Source: Chara braunii
Taxonomy: Eukaryota > Streptophyta > Charophyceae > Charales > Characeae
Assembly: GCA_003427395.1 (NCBI GenBank)
Contig: BFEA01000444.1
Coordinates: 866,110 to 922,091 of the forward strand
Length of the DNA: 55,982 nt
Direction: 5' to 3'
Positions within the stretch are counted from its first letter, which is position 1. Every line of letters begins with the position of its first letter. The notes under the pieces are model-generated. The model saw nothing but the letters and a program-made list of their open reading frames with translations. It was not told the origin of the DNA and searched no databases. The translations under genes and the position numbers were made by a program. Below, piece after piece: positions 12,385-23,986 of this stretch.

Positions 12385-12795
12385 TGCGGACATGGCGGTG
12401 CTACGGATCTTCGTGCAGATATGGCGCATGCCACCTGTCTCTACATCTGACATGGCATGGCCACGCTGTCTACCTGCTGATGTGGCGCATGCCACTTGTC
12501 TCGGTTGCTGTGGCGCTGCCGCCTGTCTCAACGGCTGACGTGGCATTGGCCACGCTGTGTACAACGCTGTTGTGGCGCTGCCACCTGTGTCAGCGGCTGA
12601 CGTGGCATACTACTGGTCTGCACCGCGACTATGGCGCAACCATCTGTTTCAACTGCTGACGTGGCAACGGCCACGCTATGTACATGATGAGGTTGTGCAT
12701 GCCACTTGTCTATATTGTTGATGTGGTATTGCCACGAGGTCTGTAGTGCTGATGTGGCACATACCACTTGCCTACATTTCGCTGCTGTGGTGCAG
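12385..12795. repeat. Minisatellite of GTGGC...GCCAC hairpins
   Basis: Roughly ten units spaced about 27-40 bp apart each contain GTGGC or ATGGC, a 2-5 nt loop, and GCCAC or a matching variant. Units are joined by linkers of the form NTGTCTNNNNNGCTGA. Arms vary together in places, for example GTGGTattGCCAC and GTGGCacataCCAC. Several frames stay open but encode only repeats. Confidence 0.7.
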
Positions 12796-13044
12796 ACCGA
12801 TGCCATGCAAGTTGCAGTGCTTACTGACTTTCTGAGGCATCCTCGTTTTTGTCACTCCCGCGAGTCGCATCTTTGATGAGTAGCGTTTCCTCTTCAGATC
12901 AACACCTTCTTAAAAAATATGGGGGGGCATAACAATTCTCCTCATGCAAATGTCGGGCACAAGATCCATGAACGAAACTGCCCCCCCCCATCGTCCACAA
13001 TTTTCTCCTTCTCTCTTTCTCTTTCTTTCTTTCTGTGTCTTTTA

Positions 13045-13300
13045 GTCCGTCTGTCTGTTTATTCGTCCATGTCTGTCTGTCTGTTTATTTGTCCATGTCT
13101 GTCTATCTGTTTATTCGTCCATGTTTGCCTGTTTGTTTATTCGTCCATGTCTGTATGTCTGCTTATTCGTCCATGTTTGTCTGTCTGTTTATTCGTCCAT
13201 GTTTGTCTGTCTGTTTATTCGTCCATGTCTGTCTGGCTACTTATTCGTCCATTTCTGTCTGTCTGTTTATTCGTCCATGTTTGTTTGTCTGATGCTGGTT
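13045..13300. repeat. 26-bp minisatellite, about nine units
   Basis: The unit contains TTTATTCGTCCATG followed by TGTCTGTCTG-like sequence. Starts at 13058, 13084, 13110 and 13136 fix the period at 26 bp. Because 26 is not a multiple of three, every frame reads through all units, giving spurious Cys/Leu/Val/Ser-rich peptides. Confidence 0.9.
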
Positions 13301-13594
13301 GTCTGCATGTTTGTCCGTATGTCTGTTTGTCGATGCCTGTTCGACAGTATATCTGTTCGTATGTCTGTTGTTGTCTGTTTGTCTGTCTTTTGTTGGTTGT
13401 TTGTTTGTTTCGCTCTTTCTGTATGTGTGTGCACAATCTGATGGGAATATAGTGATGGGTCATAATCGACCGAAACAAGTTTGAATCCGATCTATGTTTT
13501 TGGCTTCGTATTCTCTGAGTTTGTATGGGTGGAAACTGGCAGCTTGTTTGTCATCTGGTAGCATGCATGCTGGACATCGAGGAAAGACAAGTCT

Positions 13595-13790
13595 GATTAC
13601 AATAATAATAATAATAATAATAATAATATTAATATTAATAATAATAATAATATAATATACAAGGAATATGAGTGTGAACGATATACAGAAAACCAAGCTG
13701 CGAAATCACACAAATATCCAAGTAGTCGTGTCCAAGCAGAGAGTACAAATGCACCAAGAAACCAACCATAAAGAGCAATACAATGAAGTA
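13595..13790. repeat. (TAA)n-headed repeat, copy 2
   Basis: A TAA microsatellite with interspersed TTAATA is followed by sequence matching 11005-11110 and ending in AAATGCACCAAG. The following 13790-14108 region resembles 14350-14570 and ends in a CACCAG/GTACGT donor-like string at 13981. Confidence 0.6.
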
Positions 13791-14107
13791 ATGAGCCAAT
13801 GTTCAAGCCCGTAGGCCACACCAACACAATATCCAAAGTTGCTCCTCTCAGTCCGGAGCCCAACCCACTCGATCTGACTATCCTACCCACAGATGTAGTC
13901 ACGCAACAAGCTCACTTCAACTTTTGAAGACCAATGTACATGACTGTCAACACCATAGCCGACCTCTATTCATGCACCAGGTACGTATCTCATTCATCCT
14001 CAATCAAACCTTGATAACCCCATTCTCGCCTCCTTCCCTTAAAACCACCAGATTATTTGTCTTCCCTCTAACACTTTAACTACTACATATTATAACTAGG
14101 ATTAAAA

Positions 14108-14136
14108 CATCATAGTAATGATAGTAATAATAACAA

Positions 14137-14172
<36 letters not shown>

Positions 14173-14350
14173 TACAATAATAATAACAATAATAATAATA
14201 AAATAATAAAATAATAATGATAATAATAATAATAAAATAATATAATAATAATAATAAAATAATAATAATAATAGAAAACAAACGATAGCGAATTTAAGAA
14301 ACCAAGCAGCAACATACACATGAGATCAGATAGTCATGACCTCGAACCAA
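14108..14350. repeat. (AAT)n-headed repeat, copy 3
   Basis: Long imperfect AAT tracts are followed by AAGAAACCAAGCAGCAACAT and related sequence, equivalent to copies 1 and 2. Boundaries were set by eye. Confidence 0.6.
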
Positions 14351-14570
14351 GAGCACAATTGTGAGCACACCAAAAGGTCATAATAGACAATGCTGGAATA
14401 GTCTCGTCATCATCATTAATGAAGAACCAATGTTGATATCCTATATGGCGCTCGACGCCCAGACTACAAATGGCAAATCCTATATAGCATATCTACAATG
14501 TCGCTGATGACGTCAACAGTTCCCCGAAGTACGAGCATATCTCAGCCCATGTCGCTCACCTCAAGCACCA

Positions 14571-15085
14571 GGTATGTCTCTCTTTTTCACACCCTGTGTG
14601 TGTGTGTTCGCCCGCTTTCTCTCTCTCTCTCTCACAAACCCCAGACGACACCGATAGATCACACACATACACACACACACACAAACATGCACGTGAAACG
14701 AACGCACACACAACACGAACACGGACATACACACAAACGAGCATACTCAAACACACACACTCTCAAACGTATACACTCACCCACATGCACACGCACTCAC
14801 TCATGCACGCATGCATCAAACAGATAAGTATGACAAGTGCATATTCCCATGTTCTATCGACCGATTCATACGATTCGCCTTATCCTATTGAGAGGGTAGC
14901 TTGTGACTAGTTGTGCAACCTGTCACCCACGCACACGCACACTCACACAACCAAGCAAAACATACACCATATACACACACTCACGTAGTAGTAATGTACA
15001 TTGTTCGGGCTTTAGTGATAGATCCGTTCGATTTTCCTCATCCTATCGTAGAAAGGTATCCATATGGTAGGCAACGGATGCTGGG
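14571..15085. repeat. CT/CA-rich segment, diverged copy
   Basis: It has the same order of landmarks as 15515-15960: a pyrimidine lead-in, (CT)n, CA-rich sequence, then a TTCGATTT-type block and a TCATCCTATCGTAGAA block. This indicates an old tandem duplication inside the LTR. Confidence 0.65.
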
Positions 15086-15305
15086 CCATGCCCACCTTCG
15101 TCACTCGAATGTCCAGAGCGCAGAGCTCCCTACCAAATCGTGACACCCCCAAACAGAACACGCTATGGCGAGTGCGGGTACGAAGACAACACCACACCAG
15201 AGCCGCAACCAACTTTCCTGAACCCCACGGGATAACGGTGCTAGCCGACAATCAATGGTGGGTATGTCTCCTCCTCATCTCCTCACTTGCTCTTCTCTCT
15301 TATTC

Positions 15306-15425
15306 TTCTTCTTCCTTCTTCTTCTTCTTCTTCTTCTTCTTCTTCTTCTTCTTCTTCTTCTTCTCTCCCCTTCGCCCTCTCCTTCTTCTTCTTCTTCTCC
15401 TTCTTCTTCTTCTTCTTCTTTTTCT
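15306..15425. repeat. (TTC)n tract
   Basis: A long TTC microsatellite with CTC interruptions. It follows the GTATGT string at 15262. Confidence 0.9.
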
Positions 15426-15514
15426 TCTTGCTCTCTTCCACGTGGCCACCTTCCTCCTGCCTATTTTCCCTCCTCCTCCTGCACCGTACCTGGCTATAAT
15501 GCGATCCAGGTTCC

Positions 15515-15569
15515 TTTTCAAATCCCCCCTGTCTTTTTCTTTCACACTCTCTCCGTGTATGTGTTTGCC

Positions 15570-15630
<61 letters not shown>

Positions 15631-16127
15631 ACACACACGAACCCAAAACAACAGAGCGAGGTCACACGCCCGCACGCACACACAAACAAACAAACGAGAG
15701 CAGCAGTGTATATTTCCATGTTCTAGCGGTAGATTCATTCGATTTAGCACATCCTACCGCTAGAAGTAGCGCGATATCGGTCGTTCGATACACACACACA
15801 CACACATACTCACTCACACTAAAATACACACACGCACGCGCATACATGTGTAGTAATGCAGGTTCTACATTTCTAGTGGTAGATTCATTCGATTTAGCTC
15901 ATCCTATCTTAGAAGAGTATCCGTAGATAGGCTATGAGATAAAAAACTTACCTGTTATTTTTCTCCTCCCGCATCGTCGTCGTCGTCGGGGTCATTTCCC
16001 TTTCTCAGCGCACGCGATCCGTGACGGAGTGCAGCCTATCACCGCCACAACTTGGGAGGACACGATAGGCACAATCGTGCCTTCCAACGAGCCGGGCCGA
16101 CGACAGGTAAGTCGCCTTTTCCCTCGT
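15515..16127 (-). repeat. X 5' LTR segment left of nested insertion
   Basis: It matches 1-446 of the 3' LTR, including (CT)n/(CA)n, paired CTAGCGGTAG/CTACCGCTAG arms (15723-15763) and the ACAGGTAAGTCGCC string. It then stops at TCGT, exactly where the sister copy continues into the pyrimidine stretch. That continuation resumes at 23987. Confidence 0.75.
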
Positions 16128-17855
16128 TGTCGAGCGCATCGGTCCGGCACCGCACATGGCAGCGCGCGACCCTCTTGGCCGTGTCACGCAAGAGTTGGAC
16201 CAACCTTGCCGCGAACACACAAATGGAGTTTCCTTAGGCCGCTTCGACTGAGTGCGCCAGCCATACCTCTCGCGAGCCCCTACGACAGGATAGGGCCTAC
16301 GCGAGGCACAACTTACCTCCACCTTACGGGAGTTGTCACCTCCCTTCGGTGGGCGTATCCCGCCGAGCTACCAGTTCACAATACGAAAGTTGATCAGTTG
16401 CAATCGCAGAGGTGGACCAGCCGAGGGCGTTTCTCGTTCGCTGTAGCATAGGGGGTACGCGCGGTAATACGCCTATCGGACCCGCACGCGATCCGACACC
16501 TTGGGGGGCTGAAGTCCCAAGCGCGGCTCGTCATCGGTCGACTAGGACGCATCCGACACACCACGCGCACACCACTTTACGAACACAAAAATAAAACATA
16601 CGCACACGCACATACAGCACGACACAACACAAACAACGCGACAAAGTTCCTAGCCCCTCGGTAGCCAACTCATAACTTTCCGATGCGGAAATCGAATGGG
16701 CGTCTCGCGCGAGCCTTGATATAAAACCAAGCGGACGCAGGGCTAACTCATATCGACTCGCAGTGCAAATATACGCAAGCAGTCGCAATTATGGCGTACT
16801 ATGTAGTGCCCATAATTGTGCGGTCCTCGTTAATCTCGAGGGTCGCATTCGACACTCAAGTGTCGGCTGACACACGCCTTGAGGGTTAATCTCTCGATGC
16901 TGGACAACCGCCATGTGCGGTTGAAGACCACACACCCTCTTCTGCACTCTGTGCAGAGCGGGTGGTACACAGGTCCATACCTATGGTGACAGTCGTTTCT
17001 TGCGGCCCTGGAGATGAGCCTCACTCCGGGCCTGGGCGAAAGTCCAGGGGTTTGAATTTGATGGCTGCCACGGACTACAATGTCCAACCATAAAAATCTT
17101 CAACTAGCAAAGGATAAAAGGGGATCTTCCTTTTCTCTCGAACCCATAATCTGTCTAACCCCTAAGTCCGAATCACCAAACCATACCTGCTTCCAGGCAG
17201 TAAGCCGCACGAAACACTCGAGACATATATATACACATATATAGAGAGGGTTGTTAATGTAGGATGATCACTTCTCATAGTCACAGTGGGACTCCTCTCA
17301 ACCATATATATATGTATCTGAGCGCAGACAGTCAAATCCCAAGTCCGAATCACCAAGCCATACCTGCAATCACATCAAAGATTCAACCAGAAAGTTCATG
17401 CACTACACGGGGTCAACTTCAACCATTCCTTGCACTCATACCCCTCGCTTTAGCCAAACAAGCCTCACTCGTGCAACTCTTAAATAAATACTCAGTACTT
17501 TTGTTGGATGGCCAATCAATAAAGTCCGGGTGAAAACACAATAAAACAGTTCAATCACAAGGCTACAGTCTTTAGGTTAAGTGGCAGGAGTGAATTGAAG
17601 TTGAATCGTAAACCGACGAATTGGCAACCGACCTGTTATCAGTGATAACAGAAGATGATCCTTGTGGGATCAAGCTGAAATTAGTCCAAGCCCTGAATCG
17701 AATGTCTAAGAAATGCCTGTACCATAAGACAGGTCAATGCGCAAGCTAGATCATCAGCATATGGGGGATAAACCTCCATAGCACATTCTCACTCAAAGTT
17801 ACCTGGCAACTAAGTCCAAGCCTACCTCTAAGCTAGTGCCCAAAACGAAGGTAGG

Positions 17856-18051
17856 TTAGTGGCAGGATCTCCCCTATTCAGGGTGGATTGTCAGGATCGC
17901 CACCTATAAAAATATAATCTAACTCCTCTAAATGAAGAAAATTTCGGCAGCGCAGGTTAGTGGCAGGATCTCCCCTATTCAGGGTGGATTGTCAGGATCG
18001 CCACCTATAAAAATATAATCTAACTCCTCTAAATGAAGAAAATTTCGGCAG
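17856..18051. repeat. Perfect 98-bp tandem duplication
   Basis: Units 17856-17953 and 17954-18051 appear identical by eye, starting AGGTTAGTGGCAGGATCT and ending TTTCGGCAGCGC. Identity amid diverged surroundings suggests a recent event or an assembly duplication. Confidence 0.9.
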
Positions 18052-18480
18052 CGCTTCCCATAGGAAAAGTGCCTTCTCATAATTTATATCAGCCCAAATA
18101 TGAAAAACAGAAGTAGCATTTGACTTTCCAAAGTCCAATTTTGTCTAACTCCCTAAATTAGCAAAAATTTGGGCAGCACTCCCTTTAGAAAATGAGACTG
18201 CCCAGATTTTTACTAAGCCATATATGAATTTTAGACAAGTTGAACTTTGAGAAGTCAGAGATTTGACTAACTCTCCGAATTAGCAAAAATTTGGGCAGCA
18301 CTCCCTTTAGAAGAGGAGGTTTTCCAGATTTTTACTAAGTCAGGTATAAGAAAAAGACAAGTCAAGTTTTGACAAATCAAAATTTGACTAACTCCTTCGA
18401 TTTGTAGAAATTTCAGCAGCGCTTCCCGTAGAGAAAGTAGCTTACCAAAATTTATACAAAGCCAAGTATAACAAAGGATC
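17900..18480. repeat. Degenerate ~105-bp sub-repeats with GGCAGC core
   Basis: Each unit has GACTAACTCC-like sequence, an AT-rich stretch, TTTSGGCAGCRCTTCCC and TTTTTACTAAGYC-like sequence. The same repeats occur at 54470-55390 and, as fragments, at 26050-26200. They mark the LTR family. Confidence 0.75.
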
Positions 18481-18796
18481 CCAGAAAATGCGAGAATTGA
18501 TCTAAGTAAAAAAACTTAGCTCAGAAAATGCAGGAATTAAAACTCACTCCTATGACTCTAGCACGTGGCGAGCGACTAAATCAACTACCTATCAAACTGA
18601 AACTCAGACTAAGTAGTAGTCTCACTCAGTCACATGCAGGCCAAACCACAAAGATAAGTACTCTCGTCATCCCAAGGTCAATTTAGCAAACAATAGTTCA
18701 TAATCTTTCAATGCTTTATCCCTTCATACCCGACTTACATAAGGCATAGGTCAGGTCACCTGAACTTACAGAGCGCGCCCAACTTAGCCAGGCCTA

Positions 18797-19678
18797 AAGT
18801 CAAAATACCTAAACTTATAGAGCATTTTGACTTAACCAAGTATACACAAACACAGGGCACAACTACTTTTCTCTTCTTTGGGCACATGACTGGACCATTC
18901 TAGTCGCCCTGAACTTGTTTAAATAGTCAAGTTATATATACCTCTCTGAACTCAGTCTTCAAAAGGGTCATAGGGCGGAGCCGCTCAACTTAGAACACTG
19001 CTCAGCCTGCCCAAATTTACCTTCAGTTATATCTCTTAGTTATACTCTCTTTAGTTATGATAAGCTATAGTCAGGCTACCTAAACTTATAGAGCGGCCTG
19101 ACCAGCCTGTTCGTAATAACATAATAATACAATATGACCAGGTTATATCCATTGGGTTTCAGCATGTGCGAGGCATTGGGTCAGACTACCTAAACTTATA
19201 GAGCGGTCTAACCCTCTGCCAGGTTCATTCCTCTCTGATCCAGTCTGTGTGAGGCAGTAGGCCAGGCCACCTAAACTTATAGAGCGGCCTGTCCCCTGCC
19301 AAAATTCATCCCTCGGAACAAAATAGGAGAAGGGCCGAACCACCTAAACTTATAGAGCGATTCCGACCTCCTCGTTCAGAGACAAAAAAACAGAAAGAAT
19401 CCCCTAATAAACAAGACGACCTAGGGTACCTAAACTTATAGAGCGCCCTGAGCCTCTGAAAGTCAAACCCAATCAACCCTCGTAAGTCAGAGCAGTCAGG
19501 TCACCTAAACTTATAGAGCGTCCTGACCCTCCAAGCAATTCACAGCACTAGGTCTCCCCAAACTTATGGGGACATCCCAACCTCCAGAGCGTCAGGCTAC
19601 CTAAACTTATAGAGCGGCCTGAGGCCCCATGCAAACCAAAAATAAACAAAGCGTTGGGCTTCCCCAAACTTATGGGGA
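18797..19678. repeat. Array of hairpins: constant loop, covarying arms
   Basis: The loop ACCTAAACTTATAGAGC recurs at least seven times with complementary flanks that differ from unit to unit. Arms are AAGTCAAAAT/ATTTTGACTT (18797-18833), GTCAGGC/GCCTGAC (19070-19102), GGGTCAGAC/GTCTAACCC with one mismatch (19178-19214) and GGCCAGGCC/GGCCTGTCC with one mismatch (19260-19294). Further arms are GGGCCGAACC/GATTCCGACC, 7 of 10 paired (19332-19368), GTCAGG/CCTGAC (19495-19527) and TCAGGC/GCCTGA (19592-19622). A variant, TCCCC-aaacttat-GGGGA, occurs at 19555-19572 and 19661-19678. Function is unknown. Confidence 0.85.
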
Positions 19679-19689
19679 CCTCCCAGCCT

Positions 19690-22600
19690 CAATGACCCAG
19701 TCAAACTACACTCAAAACTGCCTTCTTCCCAACCTTCCCCCAGATGCAATCCCTTTTTCTAAAACAAATCTGCTTCCAGGCAACCACCAAAGTCTGAGGC
19801 TGAAATTGCACACGCATTCCTTTACTTAGTTTGAGTTCAAATCCTGAAAGTCAAAACAAAGTCAAAGTATAGGATTCACGCGATACTCTCAGCCAAACCA
19901 TGGAAAGGTATACAACTAGGGGTTATCGTTGGTTTTATAGAGGGAGTCAGCGAATTGCCGCTCAGTTCCCTGCCTCCAGGACTCCTCCTGAGTCCCGGCA
20001 GAGCTCCCGCAATCGGTGGGGCGAACCTCCCACAGAGGCCTTGGTGCGGATTACGGGTTGCAATCCCACCTGCCGCCCTCCTCTCAGGACCAAAAGACTA
20101 GACTTAGAAGTAAGAAAGGCAGGTGGGGAAAGTTTGAGTCACTCAAATACAGGTAGGGTGCTCTCAGACTCGCGGGAGAGGGCCTCGATATCTTCACTTG
20201 CCTGAAGGCCCTGCAATGGCAGCCAACGCAATAGCTTGGTCAAACCGAAGTCAGCTATGGAACCCCAACTCTCTGACGACCTCCCATATTGCAGCGATGA
20301 CCCCTCCTTGCAGTTCAACCGTTCTCCCTGCACTATGCCTGCGTCCCCAGCCAGCGCTCAACGAAGTAAGCAACCCACGCAACTCTATCGTTGGCCTCCA
20401 TCCACTTCGTGCGGTTGAACGAGCGGTGTACCCGCCCACAGTTAAAACTGCACTCCCTGCATGCGCAGGCTGGTGTTGCGAGTAGCCCACCAGTTAGACT
20501 GAAGTCAACCCACTGAATCAGCCCCTCCTGACGAGCCTCCAAGTCGCAGCAAACACTTCACAATGAGTTATATTTGGCAAGATCTATCATGGTCTTGACA
20601 ACAATAGCAGCAACTGAAACGACGAACCTCTAATGGCAGCAGTTCCTGAGTCATAATGACTTTAGTGTCGTGGCCGCGGGCCACATATGTTGCTGAATGT
20701 CGTCGTCGCACAACGCCAGCAGTCGTATCAGCAAGTAGCATCCGATGATCCCCTCCCGGTATCACAACTAGGCCCCCCTCTCAAGGACTCAGTGTTTCTG
20801 CCAAGCTTGCCATCCCAAATGTACCAGCTACGGGCAAGCTCATACTTACGAGTCTCCCTCCAGCCAATAGGACCGCCGCGCCAATCAATAGTTGAGTCTA
20901 CAGCTTCGTTTCAACTGTCGGCTGACCCCCTTTCATTCCGTAACCCAAACGTACTAGTCACGGGTAAGCCTGCACCTTTGCAGTTGACCAGTGGTTATTG
21001 GGGCTGACAGGCTAGGTGATATGTGGCTAACAGGCCCACCTGCATCTCTCCGCAGCCGGTCCGCTGCAGCCCTGCTAAACGAGTTGATCGCTACTTCGGT
21101 CAGCCAATAAACTCCTAAACCTGTAGCTTTGCTTGGCCTGCCCCTCCTTTTACTGCACCGACTGTTTGAACGAACGACATCAAGGTGAGTCCACTGCTCG
21201 AACTCAGAGGAACCTGCTGCCTCCCCTCTGACTGGTTGTACCATGAAACCGAAAGAGCTTCCCGCCACTGGGATAGCTTCTGCCTCCCCAACCCGTCGGC
21301 ACAGCCGGTCATTCAGTAGGGCACAGTCCTCTGTCCCGTCTCTCGGAGTGTTCACAAACGGGGGTGAATCCTCGGCTAAAAGGCGGCCAGATTCACGCCC
21401 CTTGGCCACGCGTACGGAGTGCTAGAGAGTGACCCCTCGTGAGCAGCGCCCCATTGACAGGTAAGTCCCCTGCCTCGCTGCCCGCCTACGGCACCCCCAT
21501 AGACGTTGCGGGCGAAGAAAACCGAATGAACCCGCTCCTCAAACACGTACAGATTCGGTCATAGTTTCGAAACCGCCTCTCCCCCACGCACTGGACTTTC
21601 TTACTAACTTCCGTTTTACTAACTTTCCCTCTAATCTAACCTTGCCAACGAATTCGCCCATCACTAAAGCCCTTACCTACAGCTTTAGTTCACTCGTTTT
21701 TGATATGTATCGAGTGAGCTAAGTGTTTTTTCTTTTCTCCCCGCCATCTTCGGCGCGCTTACCTTCTCACTCCGCTCCTACTCTACTAACCCTTTGCTAA
21801 AACTGACACTACCAAACAAATTACCCGGGGCTAAAACCTCGGGATTACTTCTTTCCCCGCCGAAATCGCCCGCCAAACGAGCAAAAAACATCTTCTCCCC
21901 TCCTTCGTCTTCATCTTCTTCGCCATAGCTCCGCGCAGTCCTTTCCTCAATAACCTCCTATTCTACTCATTATCTACTAAATCTAACTATGAATTCGGGA
22001 CCCCCTACCCCGAAAACCCCCGTTTACCATCTTTCCTTGCTCAAAGCCTTGGAGTTTCGAAGAGTCGGCTTTCTTCTTGCTGCGCCCGACTCATCTTTTC
22101 ACCACTCTTCTTCTCAAATGCACCTGGCGCAGGGCCCCGCCAGGTTCATCCCACTTTCTCACTGCCTCGCTGCAAGCCTCTTCCGTCCTCCTCCTCGCAC
22201 TCCGCTGTGCTCCACAGCCTCCTCCTTCCCTCTCTTTACTGCTGGCCTACCGTACGCACCCGGCCCCTTCTTCCGTCCGGGTTCGTTCTTTCCGTCCCTC
22301 TTTCCCGTTTGTCCGTCTCTCTTCTGCACCCCGCTCGCTGCTGCTGCTCACATAGCGCCAGTCTGGCTATGCCCGTCGTGACCCAGCACCCGCCGGCTCC
22401 CATCCTCCTATGCTTTCCCCACTATATCATCTCTCGAATGCACCCAATCGGGAAACGCGTCCACATCCTTCCCTCCGCTTTCTGGCCTTCACGGCTCGGT
22501 CCACTCTGGCAGCCCCTAATGCAGCTCGACCTGCTCCCGTTCACCCGCCCGAGCCGCACATTCGAAGAAAAGAACAAAAGCAACAGCAGACGGCGCTCAG

Positions 22601-23440
22601 AGTTTTCCCCCGATTTATACCTGTCGCGCCTACGCCGGGCCCGAGCTAATCTTCTCTGTATCGTTCCAATTTCAACAGATGTCCCGAAGGACGTGGCCCG
22701 GGCGATGCCCCGCGGCTTTCCCAAAGGTCATCCGGTCTTCCCCTTTTCCTTGCGTCCACCTAGCCTGGTTCGCATCCGGGTTCATTCCCGGACTCCTTTT
22801 CATTCGTCATCCTCACGTGGGGGCCATACAAATCTTCCCTGTATCGAACCAAATCCTTAATGGCTCCAACAAAATTCGTTGTGGTGTTACCCCACCCCGT
22901 TCTGCTATTTCCGCATGGACCTGGCCCCCTTTCGTGGCTGGGCTCAGGGACGTGCCCCAACATGCGCTGCAGCCCATGGCAGCAGCAAGTGCCCGAGCCT
23001 GCCCCCGCTTCATGATTTATGCGTGCCACCCTCACACAGGGGTCACGCTAATCCCCGACTCGACCGCACGACGGCCCCGGGGGCAATAGACTCCAATTAA
23101 CTAGCTCAGCGGTTCGGGATCCTCGGTTCTATTCCCCAGACACCACTCCCTGGCCACGACGCGGGTCGTATTCCAGCAGTCCGTGGGTACGCTCCTCGAG
23201 CTTAAAGTCAGGGGTCAGCAGCCCACGCCCGAAACCAAGGAAATAATAATAATTATTTAGGACGGGCCCCAACATAAAAAGATACGACTGCCGTGGCACA
23301 GGCCGCAGAGCTTGCCAACGCCCCCTTGGCCCTGCGGACCGGGCCACGTTTGGACTCCCTAGCCAAAACAAAAGGGGGATAGTCCCATGGGACCCCCAAC
23401 CCCTCAGCTCCCTGCTGCTCCGCTGCCCCTGCGCCGTCGC
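19690..23440. repeat. Unclassified interior of solo LTR
   Basis: The interval 20560-21460 shares landmarks with 42360-42860 of element Y and ends in a GACAG/GTAAGT string at 21461. From there to 22400 the plus strand is C/T-rich, like 42848-43760. From 22410 to 23440 it is GC-rich. Several 60-215 codon frames exist on both strands but show no recognisable domain and overlap each other, so I do not call genes. Confidence 0.4.
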
Positions 23441-23957
23441 CCGTCGGCGTCGATCCCCGTACCTCCGTGTCCCAACCTATAGGGCTAAGCCCAAACCTGG
23501 GACCTTCATGCGCGAAACCCACTATAAGGCGGCACGGCCCAGCGTTCACTCCGACTTACCCAAGCTATACCACGACCGCCACTCGCACCACTCCGCGTCC
23601 CAAGACCTACCGCAGTCACACTGTCGCCATCGTCGCCGCCGTCGAAGTCGTCCGCCATACGCACGCGTAACCCAATCAAGAATACCGACCAAATAAAATT
23701 ATCCTTAAATCCTAGTCTAATCAGGACTAAACAAAAATAAAAGTACAGGTAAAAATAAAAACGAACCGACCGGCGTCCGCGCCGGCTTTATAACCAACGG
23801 TAAAAACGGAATCACGCGCGCCTCAAACCCGCGCGCCCACGCACTCTTTACTCTAGTCAACCCTCCAGTCAACGTAATCACAACCACCGCCATGCCTAAC
23901 GCGGTATACTTAACATTAAACCACCTTATTTTCTGTCGCTTGCAAAAACCAGGGCGG

Positions 23958-23986
23958 ATACCCTTGTAAGGGTATTCGCACCGACA
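23958..23986 (-). other. LTR start with palindrome (solo LTR)
   Basis: ATACCCTTGTAAGGGTAT lies at 23958-23975, and the minus-strand LTR starts TGTCGGTGCG at 23986. The target duplication TCGT follows directly. Confidence 0.7.

Larger units (their letters stand above)
8984..16127 (-). repeat. Element X 5' LTR, part proximal to the primer site
   Basis: The LTR-end domain (9000-9450) aligns by eye with 16128-16560, with 52857-53260 and, inverted, with 40730-41157. Shared blocks include the CGTGTCACGCA type and CCTCTCGCGAGCCCCTACGA type. Downstream are hairpins, (AAT)n-associated repeats, minisatellites and CT/CA-rich duplications, listed separately. From 9450 to 10240 only weak similarity to 17360-17760 and 54000-54420 is seen. 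No gene was found. Confidence 0.55.
16128..23986 (-). mobile_element. Nested solo LTR, 7,859 bp, TCGT target duplication
   Basis: Ends are TGTCGAGCG on the plus strand at 16128 and CACCGACA at 23986, i.e. TG...CA with a TGTCG/CGACA terminal inverted repeat. Both sides carry TCGT (16124-16127 and 23987-23990), and the uninterrupted site is visible at 444-455. Internal order from the LTR start is: palindrome, tRNA-like relic, purine-biased minus strand, hairpin array, GGCAGC sub-repeats, conserved LTR-end domain. No internal region or coding sequence is present, as expected for a solo LTR left by recombination. The unusual length is directly measurable. Confidence 0.75.

Noticed and set aside
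13045-13300. CRISPR-like regular spacing
   Set aside because: Units are directly adjacent with no unique spacers, in a clearly eukaryotic context.
12919-13452. 177-codon Cys/Leu/Val-rich frame
   Set aside because: It is the 26-bp minisatellite read through; all three frames are open because the period is not a multiple of three.
15064-15926. 220-223 codon frames
   Set aside because: They cross (TTC)n, (CT)n and (CA)n tracts and have no domain; the other strand is equally open.
20954-21409. 151-codon minus-strand frame
   Set aside because: GC-rich LTR interior, no motif, and an overlapping frame on the same strand of similar quality.
22207-22860. 217-codon plus-strand frame
   Set aside because: C/T-rich composition with Ser/Pro/Leu bias and no domain; probably chance openness.
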